A stretch of DNA of 64,000 nucleotides from Arboricoccus pini. Its GTDB lineage: Bacteria; Pseudomonadota; Alphaproteobacteria; Geminicoccales; Geminicoccaceae. Shown here one piece after another: positions 18,526 through 27,201 of this stretch. Location of the stretch: contig NZ_FYEH01000009.1 of assembly GCF_900187945.1 (NCBI RefSeq), positions 96,272 through 160,271 of the forward strand, read 5' to 3'. The position numbers and the translations under genes are program-made. Below the pieces are notes generated by a model. That model saw only the letters and a list, made by a program, of their open reading frames with translations. It did no database searches and had not been told where the DNA came from. Positions within the stretch are counted from its first letter, which is position 1. Each line of letters begins with the position of its first letter.

Positions 18526-21500
18526 AGCAAGGCTGACAAGGGCTTCACTGCTCGCCGAGAGCAGCCTTCTGGCCGTGGTCGGTGCCGATTGCAGCGATCC
18601 GCCCAACCTTGCCGATCAGGCAACGAGCCTCTTTCTCACGGTTCATGGCGATGGCAGCGTCCAGGCCTTCAACGGCCATGTCGATCTCGGCACGGGCATC
18701 AGGACCGCCCTGGCCCAGATCGTCGCCGAGGAATTGGACGTTGCTTTCGAGCGGGTCTCGATGATCCTGGGCCATGGCGGGCTTGGCCCCGATCAAGGGG
18801 CGACGATCGCCAGCGAGACCATTCAGATCACCGCCTTGCCGCTCCGGCGGGCGGCGGCCCAGGCGCGCCGCTATCTGCTCGAACTCGCGGCCGTCGAATT
18901 GAAGGTTGCCCCGGAGAACCTGCACGTCAACGACGGCACGGTCTCTTGCGACGATGGCAGCAACCGCTTCGTGGGCTACGGCGAACTTCTGGGCAATCGG
19001 CACCATCTGCTCCGGCTCACGGACGACGTAGCGTTAAAGCCGGTTGAGCAACATCGCGTCATCGGCCGTTCGCAGCCGCGCGTCGACATCCCGGCCAAGG
19101 CCACCGGTAGCTTTACCTATGTCCACGACATGCGTCTGCCAGGCATGTTGCACGGCCGCGTCGTCCGTCCGCCTTATGCCGGGATCGACGCTGGCGATTT
19201 CGTCGGCAGAAGCCTCATCGCCATCGACGAGGGATCGATCGCCCACGTGCCGGGTATCGTCAAGCTGGTCCGAATTGGTGATTTCATCGGCATCGTCGCC
19301 GAGCGGGAGGAGCAGGCGGCCGAGGCAGCCGCGGCACTGCAGGTGACATGGAAGCCCGTCCCCTCGCTGCCCGACATGGACGATCTGGCGGGGACACTCC
19401 GCGCCAATCCAAGTACCCCCCGCCTGCTCGAGGACAAAGGCGATACGCCCAAGGCGCTCGCTGAAGCGGCAAGACGCCACCGTCGAACCTATCTTTGGCC
19501 CTATCATCTGCATGGCTCGATCGGCCCCTCATGTTCGCTCGCCGACTGGCAGCCGGGCGGGCTGCGCGTCTGGTCGGGCACGCAGAACCCGCAGGTGCTG
19601 CGACGCGATCTGGCAACGCTCATGGGCCTGCATGAGGGACAGGTCGAGATTCTCCGCCTCGAGGCCGCCGGCTGCTTCGGGCGCAATTGCGCTGATGATG
19701 TGGGCGCCGACGCAGCCCTTCTTTCCCGCGCCGTCGGCCGACCGGTGCGGGTCCAGCTTACCCGCGAGCAGGAACATGCCTGGGAGCCCAAGGGTGCTGC
19801 CCAGCTCATGGAGGTCGAGGGCGGGCAGGACGCCGAGGGAGGCGTCACTGCCTATGATTTCTCGGTCTATTATCCCTCGAACGGCGCGCCGCTCCTGGCC
19901 GCCATCCTGACAGGCGCTGTATCCTCGACGCCGACCGTATTGCAGATGGGCGACCGGACGGCGATCCCGCCTTACGACTATGCCAACCGGCATATCGTCT
20001 GCCACGATATGCCGCCCATTGTCAGGGCCGCCTGGCTGCGCGGCGTCTCATCGCTGCCCAACAGCTTTGCGCACGAGTCCTTCATCGACGAGATGGCGTT
20101 CGAGGCTGGGGTCGACCCCATCGAATACCGGCTCCGCTATCTCCACGACCCGCGCGCCATTGATCTGGTGAAGGCTACGGCCGAGCGAGCCGGCTGGACG
20201 CCCAGGACGAGTTGGGGAAGTGCCGGCAGCGAGGGCGACATCCTGCGCGGTCGCGGCTTTGCCTATGCGCTCTATGTCCACAGCAAATTTCCAGGCTATG
20301 GGGCAGCCTGGTCGGCCTGGGTGGCCGATGTCGAGGTCAACAGGAAGACTGGCGAGGTGGCCGTCACCAAGGTGACGGTCGGCCAGGATTCCGGCCAGAT
20401 GATCAATCCGGCCGGGGTCAAGCAGCAGATCCACGGCAATGTCGTGCAGTCGATCGGCCGCGTGATGAAAGAGGAGGTGAGCTTCACCGAGAAGGCTGTG
20501 GCCACTAAGGATTGGGGCGACTACCCGATCATCACCTTCCCCGAATTGCCGCTCGTCAACGTTCTGATGGTCGATCGCCAGAGCGAGCCACCGCTTGGCG
20601 TGGGCGAATCGGCCGCCGTGCCAAGTGCTGCCGCGATTGCCAACGCCATTTATGATGCGACTGGCGTGCGATTTCGCGAGGTTCCCTTTACGCCCGAGCG
20701 CATCCGCAAGGGCCTCGGCATACCGGAGCCGTTACCGGCCCCCTCGGCGGAGCCGGCCAGGGGACGGCGCTCGCGCGGGCGCCTTTTGGGCTACGCCGTC
20801 GCGGCCGCCGCAGCCGGCATCGGACTTCTGAGCAACTTCACGCCATGGCGCAGCGCCATCGAGCCCGTCGCGCGACCACTACCCGGTGTCTATAGTGACG
20901 CAACGATCGAGCGAGGTCGCCAGCTGGCGGCGATCGGCGACTGTGCTGTCTGTCATACCGCCGATGGCGGTCTGCCACTGGCGGGCGGCAGGAGGCTGGA
21001 AACACCCTTTGGCACCATCGTGACGACCAACATCACGCCCGATCCCGACCACGGCATCGGCAACTGGTCCTATCCAGCCTTCGTCCGGGCGATGCGCGAG
21101 GGCATCCATCGCGATGGCAGGCATCTCTACCCGGCATTTCCCTATGGCGCCTACGCCAAAACGAGCGATGCCGATCTTTCGGCCCTCTATGCCTTTCTGA
21201 TGGCGCAGGAACCCGTAGCGGCGTCGCCGCCCGAGACCCGCCTGGCCTTCCCCTTCAGCCTGCGCCCGCTCCTGGCGGGCTGGAACGCGCTGTTCCACGA
21301 TGCCGCCACCTTCAAGTCCAATCCGGAGAAATCCGCTCTTTGGAATCGGGGAGCGTATCTGGTGGAAGGGCTCGGACATTGCAGTGCCTGCCATAGTCCT
21401 CGCAACAGGTTGGGCGCCGAGGTCAAGGGGCCGGATCACCTGTCGGGAGGGACCGTCGAGGGTTGGGATGCGCCAGCCCTGACAGCGCTATCGTTAGCCC

Positions 21501-22102
21501 CGGTCCCCTGGACGGAGGCCGAGCTCTTCACCTATCTGCGCACCGGTTTTTCGCCGTTGCACGGACCGGCTGCCGGTCCCATGGCGCCCGTCATCGCCTC
21601 GTTGCGCGACGTATCCGACGACGATCTGCGAGCCATGGCGCATTATCTGGCCGACCTTCGAGCAACCAGGACGAGCGAGGCGGAGGCAGCCGAACAAGCA
21701 GCCTCGCTCGAGGCTCGCGCTTCCACATCGATGCCGCCCAGCCTCAGCCAGGGGGCAAGGATCTATGAAGGGGCTTGCGCCGTCTGCCATGCCGCTGATG
21801 GACCCACTCTGTGGGGGTCGCGGCCATCCTTGGCCCTCAACAGCAATCTCCAAGCCGCACGGCCAGACAATCTTCTGCGCGTGATCCTGGGCGGGATCGA
21901 CACCCCGGCCTATGCCGAGCTGGGCTACATGCCGAGCTTTGCCGCGGCATTCGACGACGAGCAGGTGGCCCAGCTCCTGTCGTATCTGCGCAGTCGGTTC
22001 GCACCTGATCAGCCGGCATGGACCGATCTTGCCAGGCGTGCCGGCGAGGTACGCGAGATACTCCGCCACGAAAGGCTGACACGCGCCGATGGCGGTTCCT
22101 GA
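18518..22102 (+). CDS. nicB: Nicotinate dehydrogenase large subunit NicB (molybdopterin plus three c-type haem sites)
   Basis: Catalytic subunit of 1194 residues. Residues from about 30 to 740 are the molybdopterin-binding xanthine-dehydrogenase/isoquinoline-oxidoreductase-type region (for example GHVDLGTG, CFGRNCADD, GVGESAAVPS). A hydrophobic stretch near 755-775 could anchor the protein in the membrane. Three CxxCH haem sites follow at Cys809, Cys955 and Cys1087. This fusion of an Mo domain to a tri-haem tail is the hallmark of NicB, which feeds electrons to the respiratory chain instead of NAD. ATG 18518 is preferred over the upstream ATG 18407, which lies within nicA. Confidence 0.94.
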   Translation: MDEARLTRASLLAESSLLAVVGADCSDPPNLADQATSLFLTVHGDGSVQAFNGHVDLGTGIRTALAQIVAEELDVAFERVSMILGHGGLGPDQGATIASETIQITALPLRRAAAQARRYLLELAAVELKVAPENLHVNDGTVSCDDGSNRFVGYGELLGNRHHLLRLTDDVALKPVEQHRVIGRSQPRVDIPAKATGSFTYVHDMRLPGMLHGRVVRPPYAGIDAGDFVGRSLIAIDEGSIAHVPGIVKLVRIGDFIGIVAEREEQAAEAAAALQVTWKPVPSLPDMDDLAGTLRANPSTPRLLEDKGDTPKALAEAARRHRRTYLWPYHLHGSIGPSCSLADWQPGGLRVWSGTQNPQVLRRDLATLMGLHEGQVEILRLEAAGCFGRNCADDVGADAALLSRAVGRPVRVQLTREQEHAWEPKGAAQLMEVEGGQDAEGGVTAYDFSVYYPSNGAPLLAAILTGAVSSTPTVLQMGDRTAIPPYDYANRHIVCHDMPPIVRAAWLRGVSSLPNSFAHESFIDEMAFEAGVDPIEYRLRYLHDPRAIDLVKATAERAGWTPRTSWGSAGSEGDILRGRGFAYALYVHSKFPGYGAAWSAWVADVEVNRKTGEVAVTKVTVGQDSGQMINPAGVKQQIHGNVVQSIGRVMKEEVSFTEKAVATKDWGDYPIITFPELPLVNVLMVDRQSEPPLGVGESAAVPSAAAIANAIYDATGVRFREVPFTPERIRKGLGIPEPLPAPSAEPARGRRSRGRLLGYAVAAAAAGIGLLSNFTPWRSAIEPVARPLPGVYSDATIERGRQLAAIGDCAVCHTADGGLPLAGGRRLETPFGTIVTTNITPDPDHGIGNWSYPAFVRAMREGIHRDGRHLYPAFPYGAYAKTSDADLSALYAFLMAQEPVAASPPETRLAFPFSLRPLLAGWNALFHDAATFKSNPEKSALWNRGAYLVEGLGHCSACHSPRNRLGAEVKGPDHLSGGTVEGWDAPALTALSLAPVPWTEAELFTYLRTGFSPLHGPAAGPMAPVIASLRDVSDDDLRAMAHYLADLRATRTSEAEAAEQAASLEARASTSMPPSLSQGARIYEGACAVCHAADGPTLWGSRPSLALNSNLQAARPDNLLRVILGGIDTPAYAELGYMPSFAAAFDDEQVAQLLSYLRSRFAPDQPAWTDLARRAGEVREILRHERLTRADGGS

Positions 22103-22158
22103 CGAGATGGCGGTGCCTATAGTAAGAATCCGGACCTCACGAACTCCTCGGACGCGTC

Positions 22159-22605
22159 ATGCCCAGCATCGCTCTCACTCAAGATCTTCGCCCGGGCTTC
22201 AGATTGGAGGCCAGTCTGGGCTACGCGCTGCGTCAGGCAGGGCAGCATCATGCCCAGCTGGTGCAGAGCCTGTTGCCACCGGGACTTACCGCGCCGCAAT
22301 TCACCGTTCTGGTCAAGCTTTACGAACTCGGCAGCTGCTCGCAGAATCAGCTTGGCCGGCATGTCCTCATGGACGCCGCGACGATCAAGGGCGTCGTCGA
22401 CCGGCTGCGCCGGCGCGACCTGATAGAGGCCATAGCCGATCCGCTGGATCGCCGGCGGATCATGCTGTCCTTGAGCGAGGAGGGCTTCTGCCTTGCGGGC
22501 GAGCTCGCCCATGCGATCGAGAGCGCGGAGGATGGCATGCTCGGCCATCTCGATGCTGGCGAGCAGGCGCAGCTTACGGCCCTGCTCGCCAAGATGTGCC
22601 AATAG
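22159..22605 (+). CDS. MarR-family transcriptional regulator (first of a tandem pair)
   Basis: Winged-helix regulator of 148 residues. The recognition-helix region reads SQNQLGRHVLMDAATIKGVVDRLRRR and the wing LDRRRIMLSL. It starts 56 bp downstream of nicB and shares the GVVDRL block and overall layout with the next gene, so the two look like diverged paralogues. It may control the Mo-enzyme genes, the importer, or both. No Nic-type palindrome was seen directly upstream of it. Confidence 0.88.
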   Translation: MPSIALTQDLRPGFRLEASLGYALRQAGQHHAQLVQSLLPPGLTAPQFTVLVKLYELGSCSQNQLGRHVLMDAATIKGVVDRLRRRDLIEAIADPLDRRRIMLSLSEEGFCLAGELAHAIESAEDGMLGHLDAGEQAQLTALLAKMCQ

Positions 22606-22693
22606 GAAAAAAGAGGCGCCCTCTTCCTTTACGCTTGCTCCCGCGCTTTCCTCGGCTGAATCAGACCTTTTGATGCGGATCATGGGAGATGGC

Positions 22694-23137
22694 GTGACAA
22701 CGACCCGAAGGGAACCGAGCAAGGCAGGTGCCTATGTGCTTGACGAACAGGTGGGCTTTCTTCTTCGCCAGGTCAGCCAGCGTCACTCGACCATCTTCGC
22801 GGCCCTGATTGGTGAGGAGTTGACCGCGACGCAGTGGGCCGTGCTCTCAAAGCTCTTCGAGGTGGGCGCCACCTCGCAGAATCTCCTTGGCCGATTGACC
22901 GCCATGGACGCGGCGACGGTCAAGGGTGTGGTTGATCGACTGATGCGGCGCGATCTCGTCGCCACCCGGCCGGACCTCCAGGATGGTCGGCGTCTCGTCG
23001 TCGAGTTGACCCAGGTCGGCACCGAGCTCGTCGGCCGCCTCCTGCCTCGGGCGCGCGCCATCACCGAGGAAACGCTGGCGCCGCTCAACGCGGCCGAGCG
23101 CAGCCAGCTCGAAGCGCTGCTGAAGCGTCTACGCTAG
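22694..23137 (+). CDS. nicR: MarR-family regulator, probable NicR
   Basis: Winged-helix regulator of 147 residues from GTG 22694, which follows GGGAG at a good distance; ATGs at 22673 and 22682 are in frame and possible. The N-terminal block LDEQVGFLLRQVSQRH and the central SQNLLGRLTAMDAATVKGVVDRL resemble NicR, the MarR repressor that in P. putida senses 6-hydroxynicotinate. It is the better NicR candidate of the tandem pair. The palindromes upstream of the nic genes are its likely targets, but which paralogue binds them cannot be told from sequence. Confidence 0.75.
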   Translation: MTTTRREPSKAGAYVLDEQVGFLLRQVSQRHSTIFAALIGEELTATQWAVLSKLFEVGATSQNLLGRLTAMDAATVKGVVDRLMRRDLVATRPDLQDGRRLVVELTQVGTELVGRLLPRARAITEETLAPLNAAERSQLEALLKRLR

Positions 23138-23268
23138 CGTGGTGTCGAATTAAGGCGCCGATATTCGGCCCGCCGAAGGACGCGCGTTGGAAGGTGGCTT
23201 TTTGCTAGATGGCAACCCTTAGGGGGCGTCAACGGTTCAGAAGCGGCAACAAGACGGAAGCGGAAGTG

Positions 23269-23439
23269 ATGCCAGCCAGATCCAGGGCTCAGCACGAAGC
23301 GGCGGGCGGCGCGACGAAGACCAGTCGCCTTAAAGGGGCATCTAAGTCGATGGTACGTTCGACGAACGAGAAAGCGCTCGCGAATAGGGCTTCCGCGATG
23401 CGTGCGGCGCGGTCCGAGTACGCGGTTAGAAAAGATTGA
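23269..23439 (+). CDS. Small basic hypothetical protein
   Basis: A 56-codon frame starting at ATG 23269 behind GGAAG, rich in Ala, Arg, Lys and Ser (for example KGASKSMVRSTNEK), ending 31 bp before the Ku gene. It lies in the 330-bp gap 23138-23467 that otherwise shows nothing recognisable. It could be a small nucleic-acid-binding protein in the Ku operon or simply leader sequence. An overlapping minus frame (23289-23549) runs into the Ku gene and is not credible. Confidence 0.3.
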   Translation: MPARSRAQHEAAGGATKTSRLKGASKSMVRSTNEKALANRASAMRAARSEYAVRKD

Positions 23440-23467
23440 GCGGCGGGATTCGCGCGGGGCAGCGGCC

Positions 23468-24295
23468 ATGATGCCGAGGGCCAACTGGAAGGGCCAATTG
23501 CAGTTGAACGAGTTGTCCTGCGAGGTGGCACTCTACACCGCCATCTCAAATGCCGACCGCCTGGCCTTCCATATTCTGAACCGCAAGACCGGCCATCGCG
23601 TGCACCGGGTCTTCGTCGATGGGGAAACAGGACAGGTCGTTCCGAGCGATCATCAGGTTAAAGGCTACGAGACGGCGGATGAACGCTACGTTATGTTGGA
23701 GCCCGAGGAAGTCGCGGCCGCGGTGCCTGAGAGCGACAAGACGATGCGAATCAAGACCTTCGTCGCTGAGGACGCGGTCGACGATGTTTATCAGGATAGA
23801 CCCTATTATTTGGCGCCGGCGACCGCTGATGCGGCTGAAGCCTATGCCGTTATCCGCCAGGGCATGGCGGCAAAGAAGGTCGTCGCCCTAGCGCAGGCGG
23901 TGTTGTTCCGGCGCCTGCGTACGCTCTTGATCCGTCCGGAAGCCGGTGGCCTGGTCGCGACGACCCTCAATTTTGACTACGAGGTGCGACCGGCCAGCAT
24001 GGCCTTCAAGGGGATCAAGAAAGTCACCGTGAAAGGCGAGATGCTCGATCTGGCCAAACATATCATCGAGACGAAGCTCGGCCGTTTCGACCCTGCCGAA
24101 TTTGAAGACCGCTACGAAGCGGCCCTGGCCGAGCTCGTGAAGGCCAAGCAGGCTGGCAGGCCCCTGCCAAAGGGTGCTCCCGAGGCTCCGTCCAAGGTCG
24201 TCGACCTCATGGCGGCCTTGCGTGAGAGCGCCGGGACCAAGACCAGCCCCAATGGCAAGAAGACCGCCAGGGCCGCGCGGCGCAAGGCTGGCTGA
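23468..24295 (+). CDS. ku: Bacterial Ku protein (NHEJ), copy 1
   Basis: DNA-end-binding Ku homologue, about 275 residues. Starts at 23468 or 23471 (adjacent ATGs) are both plausible; the upstream ATG at 23402 lacks family sequence. The conserved opening WKGQLQLNELSCEVALYTAIS and the central DRPYYLAPA region are typical of the Ku core. The C-terminus is Lys/Arg/Ala-rich, as in Ku proteins with basic DNA-binding tails. Homodimers of this kind recruit LigD; no ligD is in the window. It converges with a second ku gene 25 bp away. Confidence 0.93.
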   Translation: MMPRANWKGQLQLNELSCEVALYTAISNADRLAFHILNRKTGHRVHRVFVDGETGQVVPSDHQVKGYETADERYVMLEPEEVAAAVPESDKTMRIKTFVAEDAVDDVYQDRPYYLAPATADAAEAYAVIRQGMAAKKVVALAQAVLFRRLRTLLIRPEAGGLVATTLNFDYEVRPASMAFKGIKKVTVKGEMLDLAKHIIETKLGRFDPAEFEDRYEAALAELVKAKQAGRPLPKGAPEAPSKVVDLMAALRESAGTKTSPNGKKTARAARRKAG

Positions 24296-24320
24296 CAACC
24301 TGGGCCAGCCCGACCAACGG

Positions 24321-25133
24321 CTAGCCCTTCTTGTCGGCGCCTTCGATGCTGCGATGTAAAGCCTCCATGATCGAGACGACGTTGCCGCCATTGCCTTCTT
24401 CGGCCGGCGTTTCGCGTGAGGACGAGACGGGTTTGCGCGATTTCCGCTTCCGCTTGGCGGCGATGAGCTTGAGCAGTTCCTCCTGGACGGGGTCCTTGAG
24501 CATATCCGGCTGCCAGGGTTGACTTTGCTTTTGAATAAGCCGCTCGACCAGCTTGAGCGCCTTGGGATCCGTCTTCGTCTTGGCGATGCCGTCAAAAACG
24601 GCCGCCGGGTCGCGCCGCTCGTCGCCATAATGCAGCGTCCAAAGGACAATACCTGGATCGCGCGGTGCCAGGAGAACCGCATGCTCGCGTCTATAAAGCA
24701 CGAGCCGCGCGATGCCGACCGTCCGGGTAGCTGTCATCGCCGCCCGAATCACCGCAAAAGCCTCCGCGGCCACGGAATCGTCCGGGAACAGGTAATGAGC
24801 GCGATCATACCAGGTCCGCTCGATAGAAGAGGCAGGCACGAAGCTCTCGATGTCGATCGTGCGCGTACTCTCCAGAGCCACCGCCTCGATCTCGTCGTCC
24901 TCCAGCACGATATATTGGCCGTCGGCGACCTCGTAGCCTTTGACCTCATCCCCTTCGCGCACGGGCTTGCCGCTCTCGACGTCCTGGTAGCGGCTTTCGA
25001 CTCGATTACCGGTTGCCCGGTTGAGCGTGTGGAAGCGCACTTTCTGGCTCTCAGTCGTGACCGGCATCATCGCGACCGGGCAGGTCACAAGCGACAATTT
25101 CAGGTAGCCCTTCCAGAATGCCCGCTGCGCCAT
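24321..25133 (-). CDS. ku: Bacterial Ku protein (NHEJ), copy 2
   Basis: Second Ku homologue, 270 residues, on the opposite strand. It opens AFWKGYLKLSLVTCPVAMMP and contains NRATGNRVESRYQD and YDRAHYLFPD, standard for the bacterial Ku core. The tail is lysine/arginine-rich but shorter than copy 1. The two proteins are clearly diverged, so this is not a recent duplication. Several rhizobia carry more than one ku with different ligase partners or stress regulation; heterodimer formation is possible but not shown here. Confidence 0.93.
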   Translation of the reverse strand: MAQRAFWKGYLKLSLVTCPVAMMPVTTESQKVRFHTLNRATGNRVESRYQDVESGKPVREGDEVKGYEVADGQYIVLEDDEIEAVALESTRTIDIESFVPASSIERTWYDRAHYLFPDDSVAAEAFAVIRAAMTATRTVGIARLVLYRREHAVLLAPRDPGIVLWTLHYGDERRDPAAVFDGIAKTKTDPKALKLVERLIQKQSQPWQPDMLKDPVQEELLKLIAAKRKRKSRKPVSSSRETPAEEGNGGNVVSIMEALHRSIEGADKKG

Positions 25134-25277
25134 GGTTCCTCTCCTGTCCTAGCTCAAAACAGCGTGCGGCTGCCCAGTCGGTTCCGTGTCGGCTGATAAG
25201 CCCGCCGCATTGACCTGACATCCTATTGGGAAGAATATGACGGTCGACGCTGAACGAATTAGAAAGAGGCCAAAAAG

Positions 25278-26777
25278 ATGGATCCAGCCCTAGTTCTCGA
25301 TCGGGTGAGCAAGCCCGTGACCGAGTTCCTGAACGGCCCGCTGGGCCTCTTGATCGATGGCGAATGGTCGAATGCCCAGTCTGGCAAGACCTTCGACGTC
25401 TTCGATCCGGCGACCGGACAGGTCATCGCCAAGGTGGCGGAAGGTGCGGCGGCTGATGTCGATCGCGCGGCCGTCGCGGCAAGACGTGCCTTTGAGAGTG
25501 GTCCCTGGGCCAAGATGAAGCCGGCCGACCGCACCCAGTTGCTACTCAAGCTGGCCGATCTCATGGAGCAGCATGCTGACGAGCTCTCCGAGATCGAATC
25601 GCTCGACAACGGCAAGCCTGTCAGCGTCGCCTCGGTGGCCGACATTCCAGGCTCGATCGCCATGTTCCGCTACATGGCCGGCTGGGCCACGAAGCTGAAT
25701 GGAACCCATATCAATCTTTCGGCTCCGGGCGACTATCACAGCTACACGACGCGCGAGCCCGTTGGGGTCGTCGGCCAGATCATTCCCTGGAATTTCCCCC
25801 TCCTGATGGCCGCCTGGAAACTGGCACCGGCTCTCACCGCGGGGTGTACGATCATCCTCAAGACGGCCGAGCAGACGCCGCTTTCGGCCATTCGTCTGGG
25901 CCAGCTGATCCAGGAAGCCGGATTCCCCAAAGGTGTCGTCAATATCATTTCCGGCTTCGGCGAGACGGCCGGCGCCGCCCTGGCAGCCCATCCCGACGTC
26001 GACAAGATCGCCTTTACGGGCTCAACCGAGGTAGGCCGGCTCATCGTCAAGGCCGCCACCGGCAACCTGAAGAAGGTCACGCTCGAGCTTGGCGGCAAAT
26101 CGCCGGTTATCGTCTTTGATGATGCCGACCTCGATGTCACCGTACCGGGCGTGGCCTCCGGCATCTTCTTCAATCAGGGTCAGACTTGCTGTGCTGGCTC
26201 GCGCCTATATGTGCATGAGAAGATGTTCGATCGCGTGGTCGAAGGCATCGCTGGCGAGGCTGAAAAGATCAAGATTGGCCATGGCCTCGACCCCGCCACG
26301 CAGATGGGGCCGCTCGTCTCGGAAGAGCAGTTTCATCGGGTGACCGGTTACATCGCGGCCGGACGCGAGGAAGGTGCGCGTGTCGCCACCGGTGGCGAGC
26401 GGTACGGTGACCGCGGTTATTTCGTTCAACCCACGGTGCTGGCCGACACCAATGCCAGCATGAAGGTCGTCCAAGAGGAGATCTTTGGCCCGGTCCTTTG
26501 CGCCGAGCGCTTCAATGACGACGATCTCGACCGGATCGCCAAGATCGCCAACCAGTCCGAATATGGTCTGGCGGCCAGTGTCTGGACCAGGAATGTCAGC
26601 CTTGCGCACAAGATGGCGGCGCGCATCAAGGCCGGCACGGTCTGGGTGAACTGCCACAATATCTTCGATGCAGCGCTTCCTTTCGGTGGCTACAAGCAAT
26701 CGGGATGGGGTCGCGAGATGGGCGAGTTCGTCTTCCAGAGCTATTTGGAGACCAAGGCGGTCACCATCAAGCTCTGA
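25278..26777 (+). CDS. NAD(P)-dependent aldehyde dehydrogenase (phenylacetaldehyde/betaine-aldehyde type)
   Basis: Aldehyde dehydrogenase of 499 residues that oxidises an aldehyde to its acid. The cofactor and active-site blocks are present: PWNFPLL, FTGSTEVG, LELGGKSP with the catalytic Glu and GQTCCAGSR with the catalytic Cys. The length equals that of PadA/FeaB-type phenylacetaldehyde dehydrogenases. In enteric bacteria ydcSTUV is linked to an aminobutyraldehyde dehydrogenase (patD/ydcW), and the YdcSTUV operon starts 424 bp downstream here. A terminator in between and the generic sequence leave the substrate open. Confidence 0.88.
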   Translation: MDPALVLDRVSKPVTEFLNGPLGLLIDGEWSNAQSGKTFDVFDPATGQVIAKVAEGAAADVDRAAVAARRAFESGPWAKMKPADRTQLLLKLADLMEQHADELSEIESLDNGKPVSVASVADIPGSIAMFRYMAGWATKLNGTHINLSAPGDYHSYTTREPVGVVGQIIPWNFPLLMAAWKLAPALTAGCTIILKTAEQTPLSAIRLGQLIQEAGFPKGVVNIISGFGETAGAALAAHPDVDKIAFTGSTEVGRLIVKAATGNLKKVTLELGGKSPVIVFDDADLDVTVPGVASGIFFNQGQTCCAGSRLYVHEKMFDRVVEGIAGEAEKIKIGHGLDPATQMGPLVSEEQFHRVTGYIAAGREEGARVATGGERYGDRGYFVQPTVLADTNASMKVVQEEIFGPVLCAERFNDDDLDRIAKIANQSEYGLAASVWTRNVSLAHKMAARIKAGTVWVNCHNIFDAALPFGGYKQSGWGREMGEFVFQSYLETKAVTIKL

Positions 26778-26822
26778 TCCACATCGTCCGGCATGCGCTG
26801 ACGCGCATGCTCAAGATGGCTG

Positions 26823-26854
26823 AGAGGCGGGGTAAAGCCCGCCTCTTTTGTTTT
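26823..26854 (+). terminator. Rho-independent terminator after aldehyde dehydrogenase
   Basis: AGAGGCGGG, loop GTAAAG, CCCGCCTCT (perfect 9-bp stem), followed by TTTGTTTTGG. It ends the aldehyde dehydrogenase transcript and separates it from the Ydc-type importer. Confidence 0.85.
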
Positions 26855-27201
26855 GGTAGCGCCGGCCGGCCCCTGTCTGAGAAAAAACAAATGCCGTCGT
26901 TGCCAGCTTTGGTCTTCCGACAAGCCGCCATGCGCTGGAGTGCTTTTGCGTGCTGGCTTGTGCTTAGCCATGCGGCTTAGATGCACTGCGCATGTGCCAT
27001 CCTTCGTCACGTACTTGCGTGGATGCGAAACTGCGCTCGTTGATTAGCCGTCCACCCAATAGACCCGAAAAATTGAGGAGTGCTTCGGAAGAGGAAAGGG
27101 ACTTGAATCCCCGATCGCAACGCCGATCAGCGTCACGTCCACCAAGCGGGCTTGCCAAGCTTCGCTAGAAAGGCTTTCGATGAGAAGGCCTAGCTTGCTG
27201 G
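26855..27201. other. 347-bp intergenic region upstream of ydcS
   Basis: No coding frame here has family features or a good ribosome site. It must contain the promoter of the ydcSTUV operon, but I cannot pick a convincing -35/-10 pair or operator. Confidence 0.5.

Noticed and set aside
25278..26777. Assignment of the aldehyde dehydrogenase as PatD/YdcW
   Set aside because: Tempting because ydcSTUV follows, but a strong terminator lies between and the sequence looks more like the phenylacetaldehyde/betaine-aldehyde group.
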